A DNA stretch of 64,000 nucleotides from Sanderia malayensis (lineage: Eukaryota; Cnidaria; Scyphozoa; Semaeostomeae; Pelagiidae): assembly GCA_013076295.1 (NCBI GenBank), contig RQOL01000780.1, forward strand, positions 142,100 to 206,099, written 5' to 3'. This document shows, piece after piece, positions 54,267-64,000 of the stretch (positions are counted from its first letter, which is position 1; each line of letters starts with the position of its first letter). Both the position numbers and the translations under genes were made by a program. Below the pieces are notes generated by a model. It ran no database searches. It saw nothing but the letters and a program-made list of their open reading frames with translations, and was not told the DNA's origin.

Positions 54267-55333
54267 TTTCCGGGTTTCCTTCGTTATCTAGAAGTTTCTT
54301 TCATTTTTTCCTTGTCGCGAATTTGTTGTTTAGAGTATATCAGAGTCAGACACAGACACGTGTGAGTTTCATGAACATAACCAATTGAAGGAATCACTTT
54401 TACAAGTCAATAGATAAAACAATAAAGTCCATAGGGAGTCCATAGCAGTTGTCTCCAAGCATCTTGGCAAGTAGTGTTGACATTGGTGGTTGCAGGTCTG
54501 GAAAAAATGTACTTGCATTCTTCATAGTTTGCCGTAGAAAAAAGAATAAAATTTTTCTCCATTCGCATATTTTTTGAGGATATTTCTAGTTCACTGCGTA
54601 GGCCTTCGCTCAATTGAAACTGGTAATCAGCAATAACATCCCGCATGAATTTTGGATAGCAACTATTTTGCAACAGTTCATCTTTAGATTTTTCCACGAG
54701 ATCAACGATAACAGCTGGTGTTAAGTCAGTGGCTCTTTCGTTGTCTTCGTTCAGGTCACTCATGTTTTTTTCTCGTGTGTCGGTTTAGGCCACCTTTCGT
54801 CTTGTAATATTTTCTGCATGTTTCACAGCTAAAACTCGCTGAAGTCTTCTCCTCAACATTGATATCTTCTAGTGCTACGTTAATACTGTCTTGGAACATT
54901 TCATCTAGCAATTCTTCGTCCAATAAATCTAAGAAAACATCCAGAGTTTCACCTCGAATGAAGTCGTCGTTGCTGTCCGCCATTTTCGTGAATTTTGTCC
55001 CACTACTTAGGTCACGTAATAAAAATAAAATCTTATTCGAGTTCTCTGTGAGAACAAAAGACTGAAACAAAAGGCTTCCAGAGCATAGTTTTTTCTATTG
55101 ACTATGGCATAATTGAAACTGGATCTATATTTTGCAATATCTTTTCTAAATATTAAGTATATTGTTTTTTGTTTTTAACAGATAACTCAACAAATATATA
55201 TCATAGTAGATATTTTGTTGTTGTAACGTCAAGCGAAATACATTTTTTAAATTAACGAAGGTGCTAACATACTACCATAAGACAAGAATTTGTAAAAAAA
55301 AAACCCTTTATCATTACTACACACGGCATTCTA

Positions 55334-55640
55334 TCTCTTTTAGTTTTTGACTCGTGAAGCAAATGCGCAAATGAGTAGATGTTGGTGATTGGGGGAAAAT
55401 GTTGTGTTCTGTGTTTGTGATCTGTGTTTCTGTTTACCTGCCCATATAAGGTATGTGCCTCAGATTTAAACATTCACTTTTGATTTGGAATGAGACTACC
55501 AAGTATGATATCACTTTGGAAATTTCTCATTGAATGAAATGTAAACTTGTTGAAACAACAAACAACGTGAAGTGCCGTACTAGATGCTAGGCATGCTGGG
55601 GCAGGGCGGGACAACAAGCACCATCACCCGCGGAGCATCT
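55334..55640. promoter_or_regulatory. Intergenic module copy D
   Basis: Reverse-complement arm partner of copy A, between the divergent C2H2 gene (-) and DUF6589 gene (+). It contains the same landmarks, for example GTAAACTTGTTGAAACAACAAAC and CAGGGCGGGACAACAAGCACC. Confidence 0.5.
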
Positions 55641-58223
55641 GAGTTATTTTGTCATTTCATATTTTGTTATAGCTATTTTTTTCTCAAACATGTCAAATTT
55701 AAAACAGTAACCAAAATGATTATTATGTGTCAACAATAACTGATAAGCAAAACTGTTAGGAGCTGAAACTATATAATCGATAAAAATCCTTAACAGTTAT
55801 ACTACATTAATCCCCAAAAATTTTGGATGAAAGAGTCTCGAGAAAAAACATCAAAAATTGAGCAAGAGCTCAGAAAGCAGCATGAAACTTTCCCAAATAA
55901 ATCGGTTGAAATCAATCACATAACAGCAGCCACAGTGAACCAAACGATTCAAGCCCCCTTGAAAACACGGCACTGGTAAGAACAGACAAAGCTGAGCAAA
56001 CTAATGTATCATTCCCGCAATTCAAAGATAGCGATGTGGTTGCCTATGTTCATGTCTGTTGGCCAACTGGTGATAGGAGTAGAAGATTGCCTCCCGATCT
56101 TACTCGGGTGGCGATTTGTCTTCTTAGAACACAGAATAAAGATATAGCAAAATTTGCATGCAGCCATCCCTTGATAAGACCTCATGTCTTAAATCTGCTT
56201 GCCAAGGAGATAAATAAGTAGTGCCAAGAAATGTGCAGGGAAACTGTAAAAATTCCAACTGGTAAGAATGATGGTATTACACAGAACAGAAAGCCGAGCA
56301 GAAGAAAAATATTTTCAAGCCAAGTTCTAGGAAAAAGAAAGTTGCAAGTTACGTCAGATGAAGGAGCAGTAAAAAAGAAGTTTATCAAGAAAGATGTCCG
56401 CAGTGTGTTAAAGAGGACAGGCACAGATGATCTTTTGTCTTTCACCTTCGAGAAAGCAGGTGAAGAAATGCATGAGCGTTGCCCTGTCCTTTTCAATATT
56501 CTAAAGGTTGCATCCAAAGCATCTCACAAATCAGATGATCATAATGTGAACACTGCTGTAGTGATTGCTGCATCAGTATGCTTGAATAACAGATCTCAGC
56601 AGATGATTGCAGTTCAGTTATTGATTTCTTTGACAATCAACGAATCATCATACACGGTGAGTTGGATTTTTTAATATTTTAGCTATCATGTTTACATGTG
56701 CTACACCTAAAGCAGGTCGCATTTTTGTGCATTTTACCACAAACATCTGACAAGGACCTGAATTACACGTTGTTATTTTATAGGAAAATCGCTTATAAGA
56801 AACTCACATCGGCAGATTGTAAATTATTAAATGTACCCTCAATAATTGGTTCTTGGTTATTAATCATTAAATATTTCTTTCAGTCAACACTGGTTCGCTT
56901 AAAGTCCATGAGATTAGCTGTGTCACGCACCTATTTCAACAAGAAGCTAGATCAACTTCGGGTCATGCATGATGCTGATGTCACTAGATTGATGGAAATT
57001 GAGAAAAGGAAACTCCAAGCTGCATTTCCAGTACCAGAGCGTACAGCGATTGCTGAAACTGTAACTGATGGAAATTCGTCTTTATCAGAGCATCCAAAGC
57101 CATCCATGCTCAGCGTATGGCTCTGATTGAAGACATACCACCCTTGGATTTGGAATTTGATTTTACTATACCTGCTCTGAGAAAATGTGCCCGTATGTTA
57201 ATGTTAAAATCTCCTTTCTCATACATCCTAAAATGTTGATGTTTTTCTGTTAAAATTGTTAGTGTGTTTCTCTAATAAACCCTTTTTTACAATTGTCAGA
57301 ATCTAGTCCTGTTGTTAAAAAACATTCAGAAAAAGCAACAAATATTCGTATCAACTCTAAAGCTTCATACCTTGATGCCAGTGAGACAGATTCAAAAGGA
57401 TTCAAGGTATGAAAGTTTCCTAGCTAGCCTCACTCAATGCTAAGATTGCCGCCTTGTTGATCCATATTAAAATCTTATCCGTTGCAACCATTTAAGAATT
57501 CTTTTTCTGGTCAAAGCATTGGCTTAAAGAATTCTTTTTCTTGCTCAAGGAATTCTTTTTTCATTTTCATTGAACAATCACTACTAACATTATTTAATGA
57601 CCAATGACAACAATAACGACAAAGTCATTGTTTTTCAGCTGTGCTTTGACAACGTTGACACCCGTGTTGAAGTGCATGACATGACTGAGGAGAATCAGAA
57701 TATAGACTTACACAAATGTGTGATTGACTTTGTTCCAAACAGAATTGACAATGAAACGCTCAGCATGGTTTCTCCGCAGAGAAGTTTGCAAGAGTTTGAT
57801 AATGCAAATTTTTTGTTCAGCCAAGACGACTACATGTTGCAAAGCAAGAATTATATTGTGGTGGTAGAAAGAATAATCACTGAGGATATAAAGTGCCTCC
57901 ATTTCCTGAAAGATGCTGTCACTAAACACATCATCCACAAACATTCCAGAGATACAGCGACAAAATGTAAAATGGTAGGATGTGTTTATATTTATGGCAC
58001 CATTTACATGATTCCAGATTCACTTCATATTGGATTATTTTCTATACCAGATAGGCATTCTGTTCACACGGCACTGACCAAATCCAACATACTGTATGTC
58101 TTTACATGAATCCGGCACACTGTTTTTTTTTAAATTGCTTTAAAAATCGATTTCAAACTGTGATCTGATTTTAATAACAGCATGTCTTTCAACTTATGGT
58201 TCGAAATATTCACTTCTGAGACT

Positions 58224-59111
58224 TCTAATATATATTCTGCGGAGTCACGTGATGAAGCATTTTCCTTGCCAAAAACAATGGATTATCAAGTAGTGGATTT
58301 TGTTTTTCGATTTTCTACAGAATTGTTGAATTATTCCACTAATTATTCTGCTAATTGTGCTATCACGAAAAAACTACGGTTTACGGTGGCGAAACTTCCA
58401 AATTTGTGTCGCAAACTCTATTTTCGAACAAGGTATTCACTGTTCATGTGACCTGTTTCGCCTTTTGCTGTAATTTGATTGGCTCTTTCGCGACTTCGCG
58501 TGAACTGTCACGCATCTTTCATTAACATGCAAATTTGCCCTCGGGTTGAACAGCAGGTACTTTTGGAGAAGACGCGTGTTTTTGTTTTGCACACAAAGGA
58601 TAACTGGGCGCCTTTCAAAGTGTTTTACAACCTGAATTATCTTTGTAAAGATTTGCTAATTGCTTAAGAGACCTCTGGAAAATTACAGGAAACAATTGAG
58701 AACACAGGTGATAGCTTTGTTTTGTTTTTTGAGTGAGATAGTTGTATTTTAGGTAGTAGCCAACCGTCATTGTTGCTTCGGCATGCTTGCGACACTGAGG
58801 CCTAACAAGCCCAAAGTTTTAACAAATAAATTATGATAAGGGGATATCAGGCGAGAGAAGCGAGCCAAACTGTTGCAAGAGGAGTAGGCAGAGGCATGAG
58901 CGTAAGCGAATGCAGCGCACGAAGTGCGCTCTATCAGTCAATTTTTCTTGATAATAGATAGACAGGCGAGCGTAGCGAACTAACCCATTGTACGTGGGGT
59001 TGAAAGAGGCATGAGCGTAAGTGAATGCAGCGCCGGAAGTGCGCCAACCGCATTCAGTTTTTTCACTTGCCCCCCTCCGGGAAGCAAGCAAACGCGAGCG
59101 CCCCCAGCTAG
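58224..59111 (+). mobile_element. Non-autonomous Helitron in the right DUF6589 gene
   Basis: It starts TCTAATATATATTCTGCGGAGTCACGTGATG and ends GCGCCCCCAGCTAG followed by T (59112). The body matches the left-arm Helitron in order (CTAATTATTCTGCTAATTGTGCTATCACG, TTGAACAGCAGGTACTTTTGGAGAAGACGCG, the AGGCGAGCG minisatellite words). The base before TC is T rather than the usual A, so the 5' edge is less certain. The 3' end differs from the 9734 element in the last 20 bases. Confidence 0.65.
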
Positions 59112-59255
59112 TGTTGTTTAAAGGTGCTCATTTCATTTAGGGCTTCTTGGGGGTGTTGAATTCAAATGAGAATGACCATGATGGCATCCATGAGATACTT
59201 GAAAACCTACAAAAGTATCAGGTTTTTGTTGGAGAAGAAGAAGATCGAATTTACG
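58968..59255 (+). repeat. Direct duplication, copy 1
   Basis: About 285 bp comprising the Helitron 3' end and the following DUF6589 intron and exon start recur at 60218-60502 with few differences (both contain CTTGCCCCCCTCCGGGAAGCAAGC and TTCATTTAGGGCTTCTTGG). Copy 1 breaks off inside the exon (GATCGAATTTAC) where the DIRS-like fragment begins; copy 2 continues as the complete exon. Confidence 0.75.
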
Positions 59256-59264
59256 AATTTACCT

Positions 59265-59665
59265 TACCCTTCGGCTGAACATTTCTCTCCACCTACACTT
59301 CGTACCATCTGCAGAACAACTCGCAGATGAACTCTCTGATTCCGTTCCGATATTGACTGTCGTCTTTCAGACCCTGTTTGGTCTATCGTCGATCACTCGT
59401 TTGGCCCTCAAACGTTTGACCTCATGGCCATTGTTGACAACGCCCGCATTGACAAAAATGGTTTCAGACTACCTTTCTACTCACTGTTCCCCTGCAAAGA
59501 AACCTGCGCCACGAATGTTTTTGCTCAGGAACTCACTCCCCTCGAGAGTTACTACGTCTTCCCCCCGTTTGTCCTAATAGGACCACTTTTGAGATTCCTG
59601 CGGAGTTCAGGCTGCTCAGTCTCCATGGTCATCCCGGATGTCTGTCCTTGGAAATCTTGGTGACC
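59265..59665 (+). mobile_element. DIRS-like retrotransposon fragment (RNase H end)
   Basis: One frame runs FRSDIDCRLSDPVWS...FGPQTFDLMA, then FYSLFPCKETCATNVFAQELT and YYVFPPFVLIGPLLRFLRSSG...MVIPDVCPWKSW. The FDLMA...NVFAQ...YVFPPFVLIGPLL sequence is characteristic, as I remember it, of the RNase H-distal region of DIRS-type YR retrotransposons. No recombinase domain is present. It interrupts a duplicated piece of the DUF6589 exon. Confidence 0.55.
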
Positions 59666-60217
59666 TCTTCTAACATCGCATGCGACAGAGAAGCCCCTGG
59701 TCAGTGCCAAGCGACAATTGGGAACCCTAGAATACCCTCCAGCGAGGACCCAAGGCTGGCACAGCAAGCCTCTTCAATGGGACTTATGGGTTTTTCTTTG
59801 ATATTTTGATTCCGTTTATTATCTTTGCGTTGCCTTTGCAAATTTTTCACTGAGGTTATCTTATGCCCTGTTAAGTGTCGTTTTTTAGTTTTGTAATGCG
59901 TCTATCTGTTAAAACAAAACAACAATATCATTCATTCTCTTGTTTTTATCCTCTGCAACTGCTCACCCCCAACCTCCCTTTTTCCCGCCTGCTAACTTGC
60001 AGTGTGTGTAACCCGCACTTGGAAACCGGCGACAAGAAGCATCACATGTCTTCACCCAAATGATTTTGACTGTCATTTCGGCCAACAATGTGGTCGTCCG
60101 GCAGCCTCCAAATTTGTCAGCCCTCCTCCCTTGGTCCATGTTGACACCTCACAAATCGAGGACCGAAAAGACGCCTTGTGTGATTTCAAGAAACAAAAGC
60201 CATACCAAAGGCCCCCC
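59666..60217. other. Interval without a recognisable gene
   Basis: Continues from the DIRS-like fragment with short ORFs (83 codons at 60002-60253 that run into the Helitron-like repeat). It may be the 3' untranslated part of the DIRS element, but I see no terminal repeat. Confidence 0.4.
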
Positions 60218-60502
60218 GAGCGTAGCAAACTAACCCATTGTACGTGGGGTTGAAAGAGGCATGAGCGTAAGTGAATGCAGCGTCGGAAGTGCGCCAACCA
60301 CATTAAGTTTTTTCACTTGCCCCCCTCCGGGAAGCAAGCGAACGCGAGCGCCCCCAGCTAGTGTTGTTTAAAGGTGCTTATTTCATTTAGGGCTTCTTGG
60401 AGGTGTTGAATTCAAATGAGAATGACCATGATGGCATCCATGAGATACTTGAAAACCTACAAAAGTATCAGGTTTTTGTTGGAGAAGAAGAAGATCGAAT
60501 TT
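60218..60502 (+). repeat. Direct duplication, copy 2
   Basis: Partner of 58968-59255. It includes a second Helitron-type end CCCCCAGCTAG|T (60351-60362) and the acceptor of the DUF6589 core exon, which here reads through intact. Confidence 0.75.
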
Positions 60503-61385
60503 ACAATGAGCAGGGTGTTGTTGGTGACCAACTGTCTGTAGAAAGGGGAGGAAATGCAAAATTCAATTTTGCCAATGGATTTACACCACAAGAACGTTTT
60601 GATAACATGCACTTTGAAATTGCAGATTTCCATGCTGAGATGAAGTTTTTGCAAGTATGATTCTTTACACATTACCCATGTATGTGCATTCATGCTTACT
60701 CTTAGGTACCAAATAAACGTATCCCCATTTGTTTATTATTTTTGCTGCTATTCCCCAGAATTACTTCCTGCTTAAAACAATAGCAAAACTGCTTCTATTC
60801 AATCAGGTTTTTATGGACAATTTCTACAAAACTGGCTGCAAAGATTGTTGCATGTTGGGAAGTGACAAAGTCTTTGTAAAGCGTCGCAATGTTGTCACTG
60901 ATGTTAAAAGGAGATATGCTGCCTGCAAAAAGTTTTTGGACTTGGGGCTAGAGTCAAGAGTGTTAGCTGCCACCATGACCATTCTGAATATTGGAACTTT
61001 AGATGAAGACCCAGACGAATCTGCTCTTCCAAGCTCTTTGAGAGTTGCCAGCAAGGATTCCAAAAAAGGTTTCTTAAACAAATTAGCCAGCGATGTTGTC
61101 AATTATTTCATATTAAAGACAGAAGCTTTAGTGCAAATGACACAGGCAAAAATTGAAACAGAGCAAGAATTAACACAGCTTATGAAAACTGCAGATGGAA
61201 AATTTATGTGCCAAGAGCCTTCCTGTTTGAGAACTTTTCAATTTAACGGGAAGCGTAAGAAAGACCATGAAAAGGCAGCACATGGTATGCACAAAGTCAT
61301 TGCTAGCAAGACTTTTGATGACAGTGATGATATGTATAACTACCAATGTTCATTGCTGGAGTATCTTAGCTTAGCTATAGTCTTA

Positions 61386-61490
61386 GCTATAGTCACAAGA
61401 AAACCATTTTCACTCGTTGTTTGCAAATTTCGAACTTGCGCAGCCTTCTATAAATCTGACCAAAACGAGGCAATATTACGCAATATCTCA
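61386..61490 (+). repeat. Direct repeat shared with the left flank
   Basis: Same-orientation partner of 366-475, beginning right after the truncation point of the right DUF6589 gene. The sequence then continues into unshared DNA (61491-61736), where I see no gene. Confidence 0.6.
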
Positions 61491-61736
61491 GGTATTGCGC
61501 ACGTCGATTTTCGTTGTTCAACGGGCGTTGAAAAATGTAAATCTTATGTTGCTGTTGTTGTTGATCTTACTACCATAGGGAAACCAGGGAAACATGGATC
61601 GCTGATTTAGCAACACTTTTGACACCTATTGTTCTCTTAGCCAATCAAATTGCATAATTGTTTGCTTTTATTTTTTTTCCTTGCGAAATGCAACAATAAT
61701 TTGAAATTCTAAGAACACGTGAAATCTATTTCCGAA

Positions 61737-64000
61737 ATGGAAAAAAAAGAGAGAAATGAAATTGGTAGAGATTTAAATGCGATTCTATCTAAGCGAGCAG
61801 CTAAGAGAAACAGCAACAGAGAAATATTTACAAAATCGGTTTTTCCTGGTGGAGACTCTGAAGAACAGAATATTGCCAGAGTTTCTTCTATTTTTCGTAA
61901 ACTTCCTCAACGCAGCCGCAGGCCCAAGTCATCTTCGTTGGAGGAAGTAAATTTGAAACATACATCTAGCACAAAAAACCCCCATTTCCAAGATGACCAC
62001 GTTGATATGGAATCTGAGCAAATGATATTCGAGGAGGACGACCAAACAGATTTAATTTCCAATGAAAGTTGGGAACCGGTACCAGGTGGGAGCGGAAGTG
62101 AAGGCCAAAACGTTGACACGCCGGAAAAGGATGTCTGTAATACTGAGTCCACGGTCGTAAGTAGCAGGATTCTTGCTTGGTTTTTTATTGGTAATAAAAA
62201 TGTTGTATGGGAAGGTCTGATTTTACTTCTACAATATTTTTCAGCCCCCTAAAGATTTGTGAAACAATAGTGTGAAAATTCAAGTAATGAAATGTATTGG
62301 GCAAGACACTTTCAAAGAAAAAAAGCTTCATTTCCGATTTCGATTATTAGTTCATCAAAGAATTATGAATCCCCTAAAAATTAATGGTGTGTACTACATG
62401 CCCTTAATTTTTAGGGGGTCTGTACTGGGTACACAGCAGAAGAACGTGACAGAATGTTTGAAATGTGCTGCTAATTTGAAGTCTTTAATCATTTTACAGG
62501 GTGTATTTGAAATTGCTGATCTCCCAATCTACATGTACGAACTGTCCCAATCGAAGGGTGTGAGTCCATGCAAAGAAGATTTAACTATTTTTTGTGTAAA
62601 TGACTTTGACAGCAAGAACAAGAGAATAAAGGTATTTTTATAACAGCATTAAAATAATCCTTGTATGAATACGATTACTGGCTTGCCTGCATGCACTCTT
62701 TTTGCACACTTTACAAGAACACTGAGCCTCGATATGCCTAAAAAATAAGAACACAGTTATCTGGTTCTCATAAAAGATTGCAATGACAGACAAAAATGAT
62801 GAACATATGTAATGTCTGGTACGTTGAAAAATGCAACGTCCTGCAATGATTAAAATATAGCTATCTTCTGTCGATCTTGGAGATTGCGACTCACAACATC
62901 TGTAGGGCAAATAGATTAATCTATTATCATTACATTTATCTTCTCTCCTACTCTCCATTTACTTAGGGCTGTGGAATAAAAAAATGCAAATCATTTGAAA
63001 CTGGGGTATGCGTTGATATTCTGTGGATATTATAAATAAATTATGTAATTTTTTCCACAGAAAAACTCGTTTGTATTTGTATATAGAAGACCCCTGAAGT
63101 TTGCAAATGACGATGTCAACTGGGTTTATGGATGCACGTGTAATCGAAACGAATTAATGTCTTTAAAATCGTATGCTCAGGAATTAGATCTAACATTTGC
63201 AGGTATAAATTATTGTCTTTTTGTAAGAAATAATTCAGTAAAATTTGCAAAAAAATTTAATTCAGCCTGTGCTGGTTCCTTGTGATAAACCACATGTCGC
63301 AAGATATGGTATGTATGTAATGCGACGTTGCATAAACATGTTTTCCTTGTATAAATCTGCTCTCCTCAATGTTGAGCTTTTCGCTCTTTTACACTAGATT
63401 TTAAAGACATACGTGGAACATGCATACACGCAAAAGCTGTGGATGAATTTCTTGCAAACTTTTGCAGTGAAAACAACATTCCTCTTCATCAATATAACAC
63501 GGCTGAATTCACGGATGGTAAACGTTTGACGATAATAAAACTGACATGTAAACATATCGCATAAGCATATATCGCAATAAAAATATTGCAAAAATCTATA
63601 CTCTATACTAAATTATACTATATGGCAGGATTTGTGCACAAAATTGAAAGTGAATACTTATAAACTAGATATTCAGATTTTTCATACACAGAGTTTAATA
63701 AAAAGTTTTTTCTCAATTTGAACAACAGACTATTATATTTATCTTTAGATCAATTAAAGGAAAGTATCCCTGTGCCGGTGTACCCTGTATCTTCAAGTGA
63801 TAGCTCTGTTGCAGTTTGGTCAGAATCCAACCAGATGGGTCTTGTCACTTCCCGATACAACGAATTATATTGCTTGACTTGCCCACAACCACGGCGTTGC
63901 AGCCATTGCAAAATCCTGCAAGAGCATTTTGCTAGTGAAACAGAGGGTCTTCCCAAAGAAGCAACAGATCTACAAGATGCAATTAATTGTGGCAACGATC
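61737..64000 (+). CDS. Unidentified multi-exon gene with SWIM-like residues (5' part)
   Basis: ATG 61737 (MEKKERNEIGRDLNAILSKRAAKRN) opens an acidic, Ser-rich exon ending at a GTAAGT donor (62157). Likely later exons: about 62502-62630 (GVFEIADLPIYMYEL, donor AAGGTATTT), 63061-63202, 63399-63519 and 63749 onward. The last three share consistent phase-1 junctions. Together they show YGCTCN (C-x-C) and then GTCIHAKAV (C-x-H), a SWIM-like zinc pattern split by an intron, and then YCLTCPQPRRCSHCKILQEHF. Such C-x-C and SWIM modules occur in transposon-derived proteins. The segment 62253-62500 has an in-frame TGA and is probably intronic. It continues beyond the window; family not recognised. Confidence 0.5.

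Larger units (their letters stand above)
50864..54447 (-). mobile_element. Ty3/gypsy LTR retrotransposon, right copy
   Basis: LTRs at 54325-54447 (5') and 50864-50987 (3') are flanked by perfect six-base duplications GTTGTC (54448-54453 and 50858-50863). The element keeps RNase H and integrase, which the left copy lost. It has lost the region from the gag zinc knuckle through the start of reverse transcriptase (junction near 53570), about 0.9 kb by comparison with the left copy. The insertion point is the same base as in the left arm. Confidence 0.85.
50290..54983 (-). pseudogene. C2H2 zinc-finger gene with LQYLAGYVV motif, right copy
   Basis: ATG 54983 (MADSNDDFIRGETLDV) leads to the same C2H2 finger (CETCRKYYKTKGGLNRHTRKKH). 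A small deletion shifts frame near 54770, and the conserved N-terminal region ends at the gypsy insertion (54447). After the retrotransposon, decayed coding resumes at 50850 and downward with LENMLKLYLRVRAFSFARDITDKYKYA at 50460-50372. It is divergent from the DUF6589 gene (starting 55827) with the module between them. Relative to the left copy a short stretch next to the 3' LTR is missing. Confidence 0.5.
45650..61367 (-). repeat. Right arm of the large inverted duplication
   Basis: Reverse-complement partner of 1824-16413. The inner edge is at AACTCCATGTGG (45650) and the outer edge at GTATCTT (61361-61367). It carries the same gypsy insertion with an intact six-base target duplication, the same P-type gene and the same shared stop in DUF6589. 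It lacks the Helitron and solo LTR of the left arm. Extra sequence at about 58095-60390 includes a Helitron and a DIRS-like fragment. Confidence 0.85.
55827..61367 (+). pseudogene. DUF6589-type protein gene, right copy
   Basis: Pieces: 55827 (MKESREKTSKIEQEL, then a frameshift), 56036-56221 (ends LLAKEINK plus the same TAG as the left copy), 56231-56674, about 56698-57126, 57594-58090, 60391-60654 and 60807-61367. The exon 60391-60654, bounded by TTTCATTTAG and a GTATGA donor, carries the conserved GDQLSVERGGNAKFNF and MHFEIADFHAEMKFLQ, core signatures of DUF6589 that the left copy has lost. The next exon (acceptor AATCAG at 60806) continues in phase. The gene is cut at 61367, before the C-terminal region present on the left. 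Confidence 0.65.

Noticed and set aside
62272..62500. Reading 62272-62643 as one continuous exon
   Set aside because: The stretch before 62500 follows an in-frame TGA, while a good TTTTACAG acceptor precedes GGTGTATTTG; it is more likely intron plus exon.

Overview
The window is animal genomic DNA that is almost entirely repetitive. GT-AG introns, a THAP/P-element-like gene, Harbinger, ISL2EU-like, Helitron, Penelope-like, DIRS-like and Ty3/gypsy sequences, and DUF6589-type proteins point to a marine invertebrate. A cnidarian is my best guess, by inference from which animals carry these families. There is no bacterial operon structure and no recognisable ordinary host gene apart from one possible pair of small exons near 36 kb. 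A 100-base run of N (36832-36931) is a scaffold gap.

Layout. The main structure is a large inverted duplication: 1824-16413 reads as the reverse complement of 45650-61367, with about 29 kb between. Each arm holds, from outside in: a DUF6589-type gene; a divergent intergenic region; a C2H2 zinc-finger gene (with an LQYLAGYVV motif) interrupted by the same Ty3/gypsy element at the same target duplication; a convergent P-element-like THAP transposase gene; a second copy of the intergenic module in inverted orientation; and a decayed ISL2EU-type DDE transposase. The arms have since diverged. The left arm gained a Helitron (9734-11094) and a solo LTR (14493-15286), both absent from the right arm, which preserves the empty sites. 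The right arm carries a Helitron and a DIRS-like fragment inside the DUF6589 gene. Each arm has lost different parts of the gypsy element and of the DUF6589 gene.

Spacer, 16.4-45.6 kb. First come two related Helitrons lying 5' end to 5' end (centre near 21298). They carry a 114-bp minisatellite with a 684-bp higher-order period, a 14-bp satellite and CATA repeats. Next is a decayed autonomous Helitron (Rep plus PIF1-like helicase, about 24.8-31.2 kb), then about 5 kb without a recognisable gene, then the gap. An ISL2EU-type element follows (transposase on +, YqaJ/PHD gene on -). Its YqaJ gene is split by a Harbinger element (TSD TAT) and a pogo-like TA-flanked element; removing both on paper restores the reading frame. 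A Penelope-like GIY-YIG fragment follows.

Outer flanks. The left edge has a DIRS-like fragment and a RecQ-helicase-like C-terminal ORF convergent with the DUF6589 gene. The right edge has a multi-exon gene with SWIM-like C-x-C...C-x-H residues that runs off the window.

The most interesting candidate system is the repeated unit of a DUF6589 gene, a C2H2 gene, a THAP/P-type transposase and an ISL2EU-type transposase organised around a shared, inverted, roughly 300-bp intergenic module. All identities are by eye; no alignment or database search was run.
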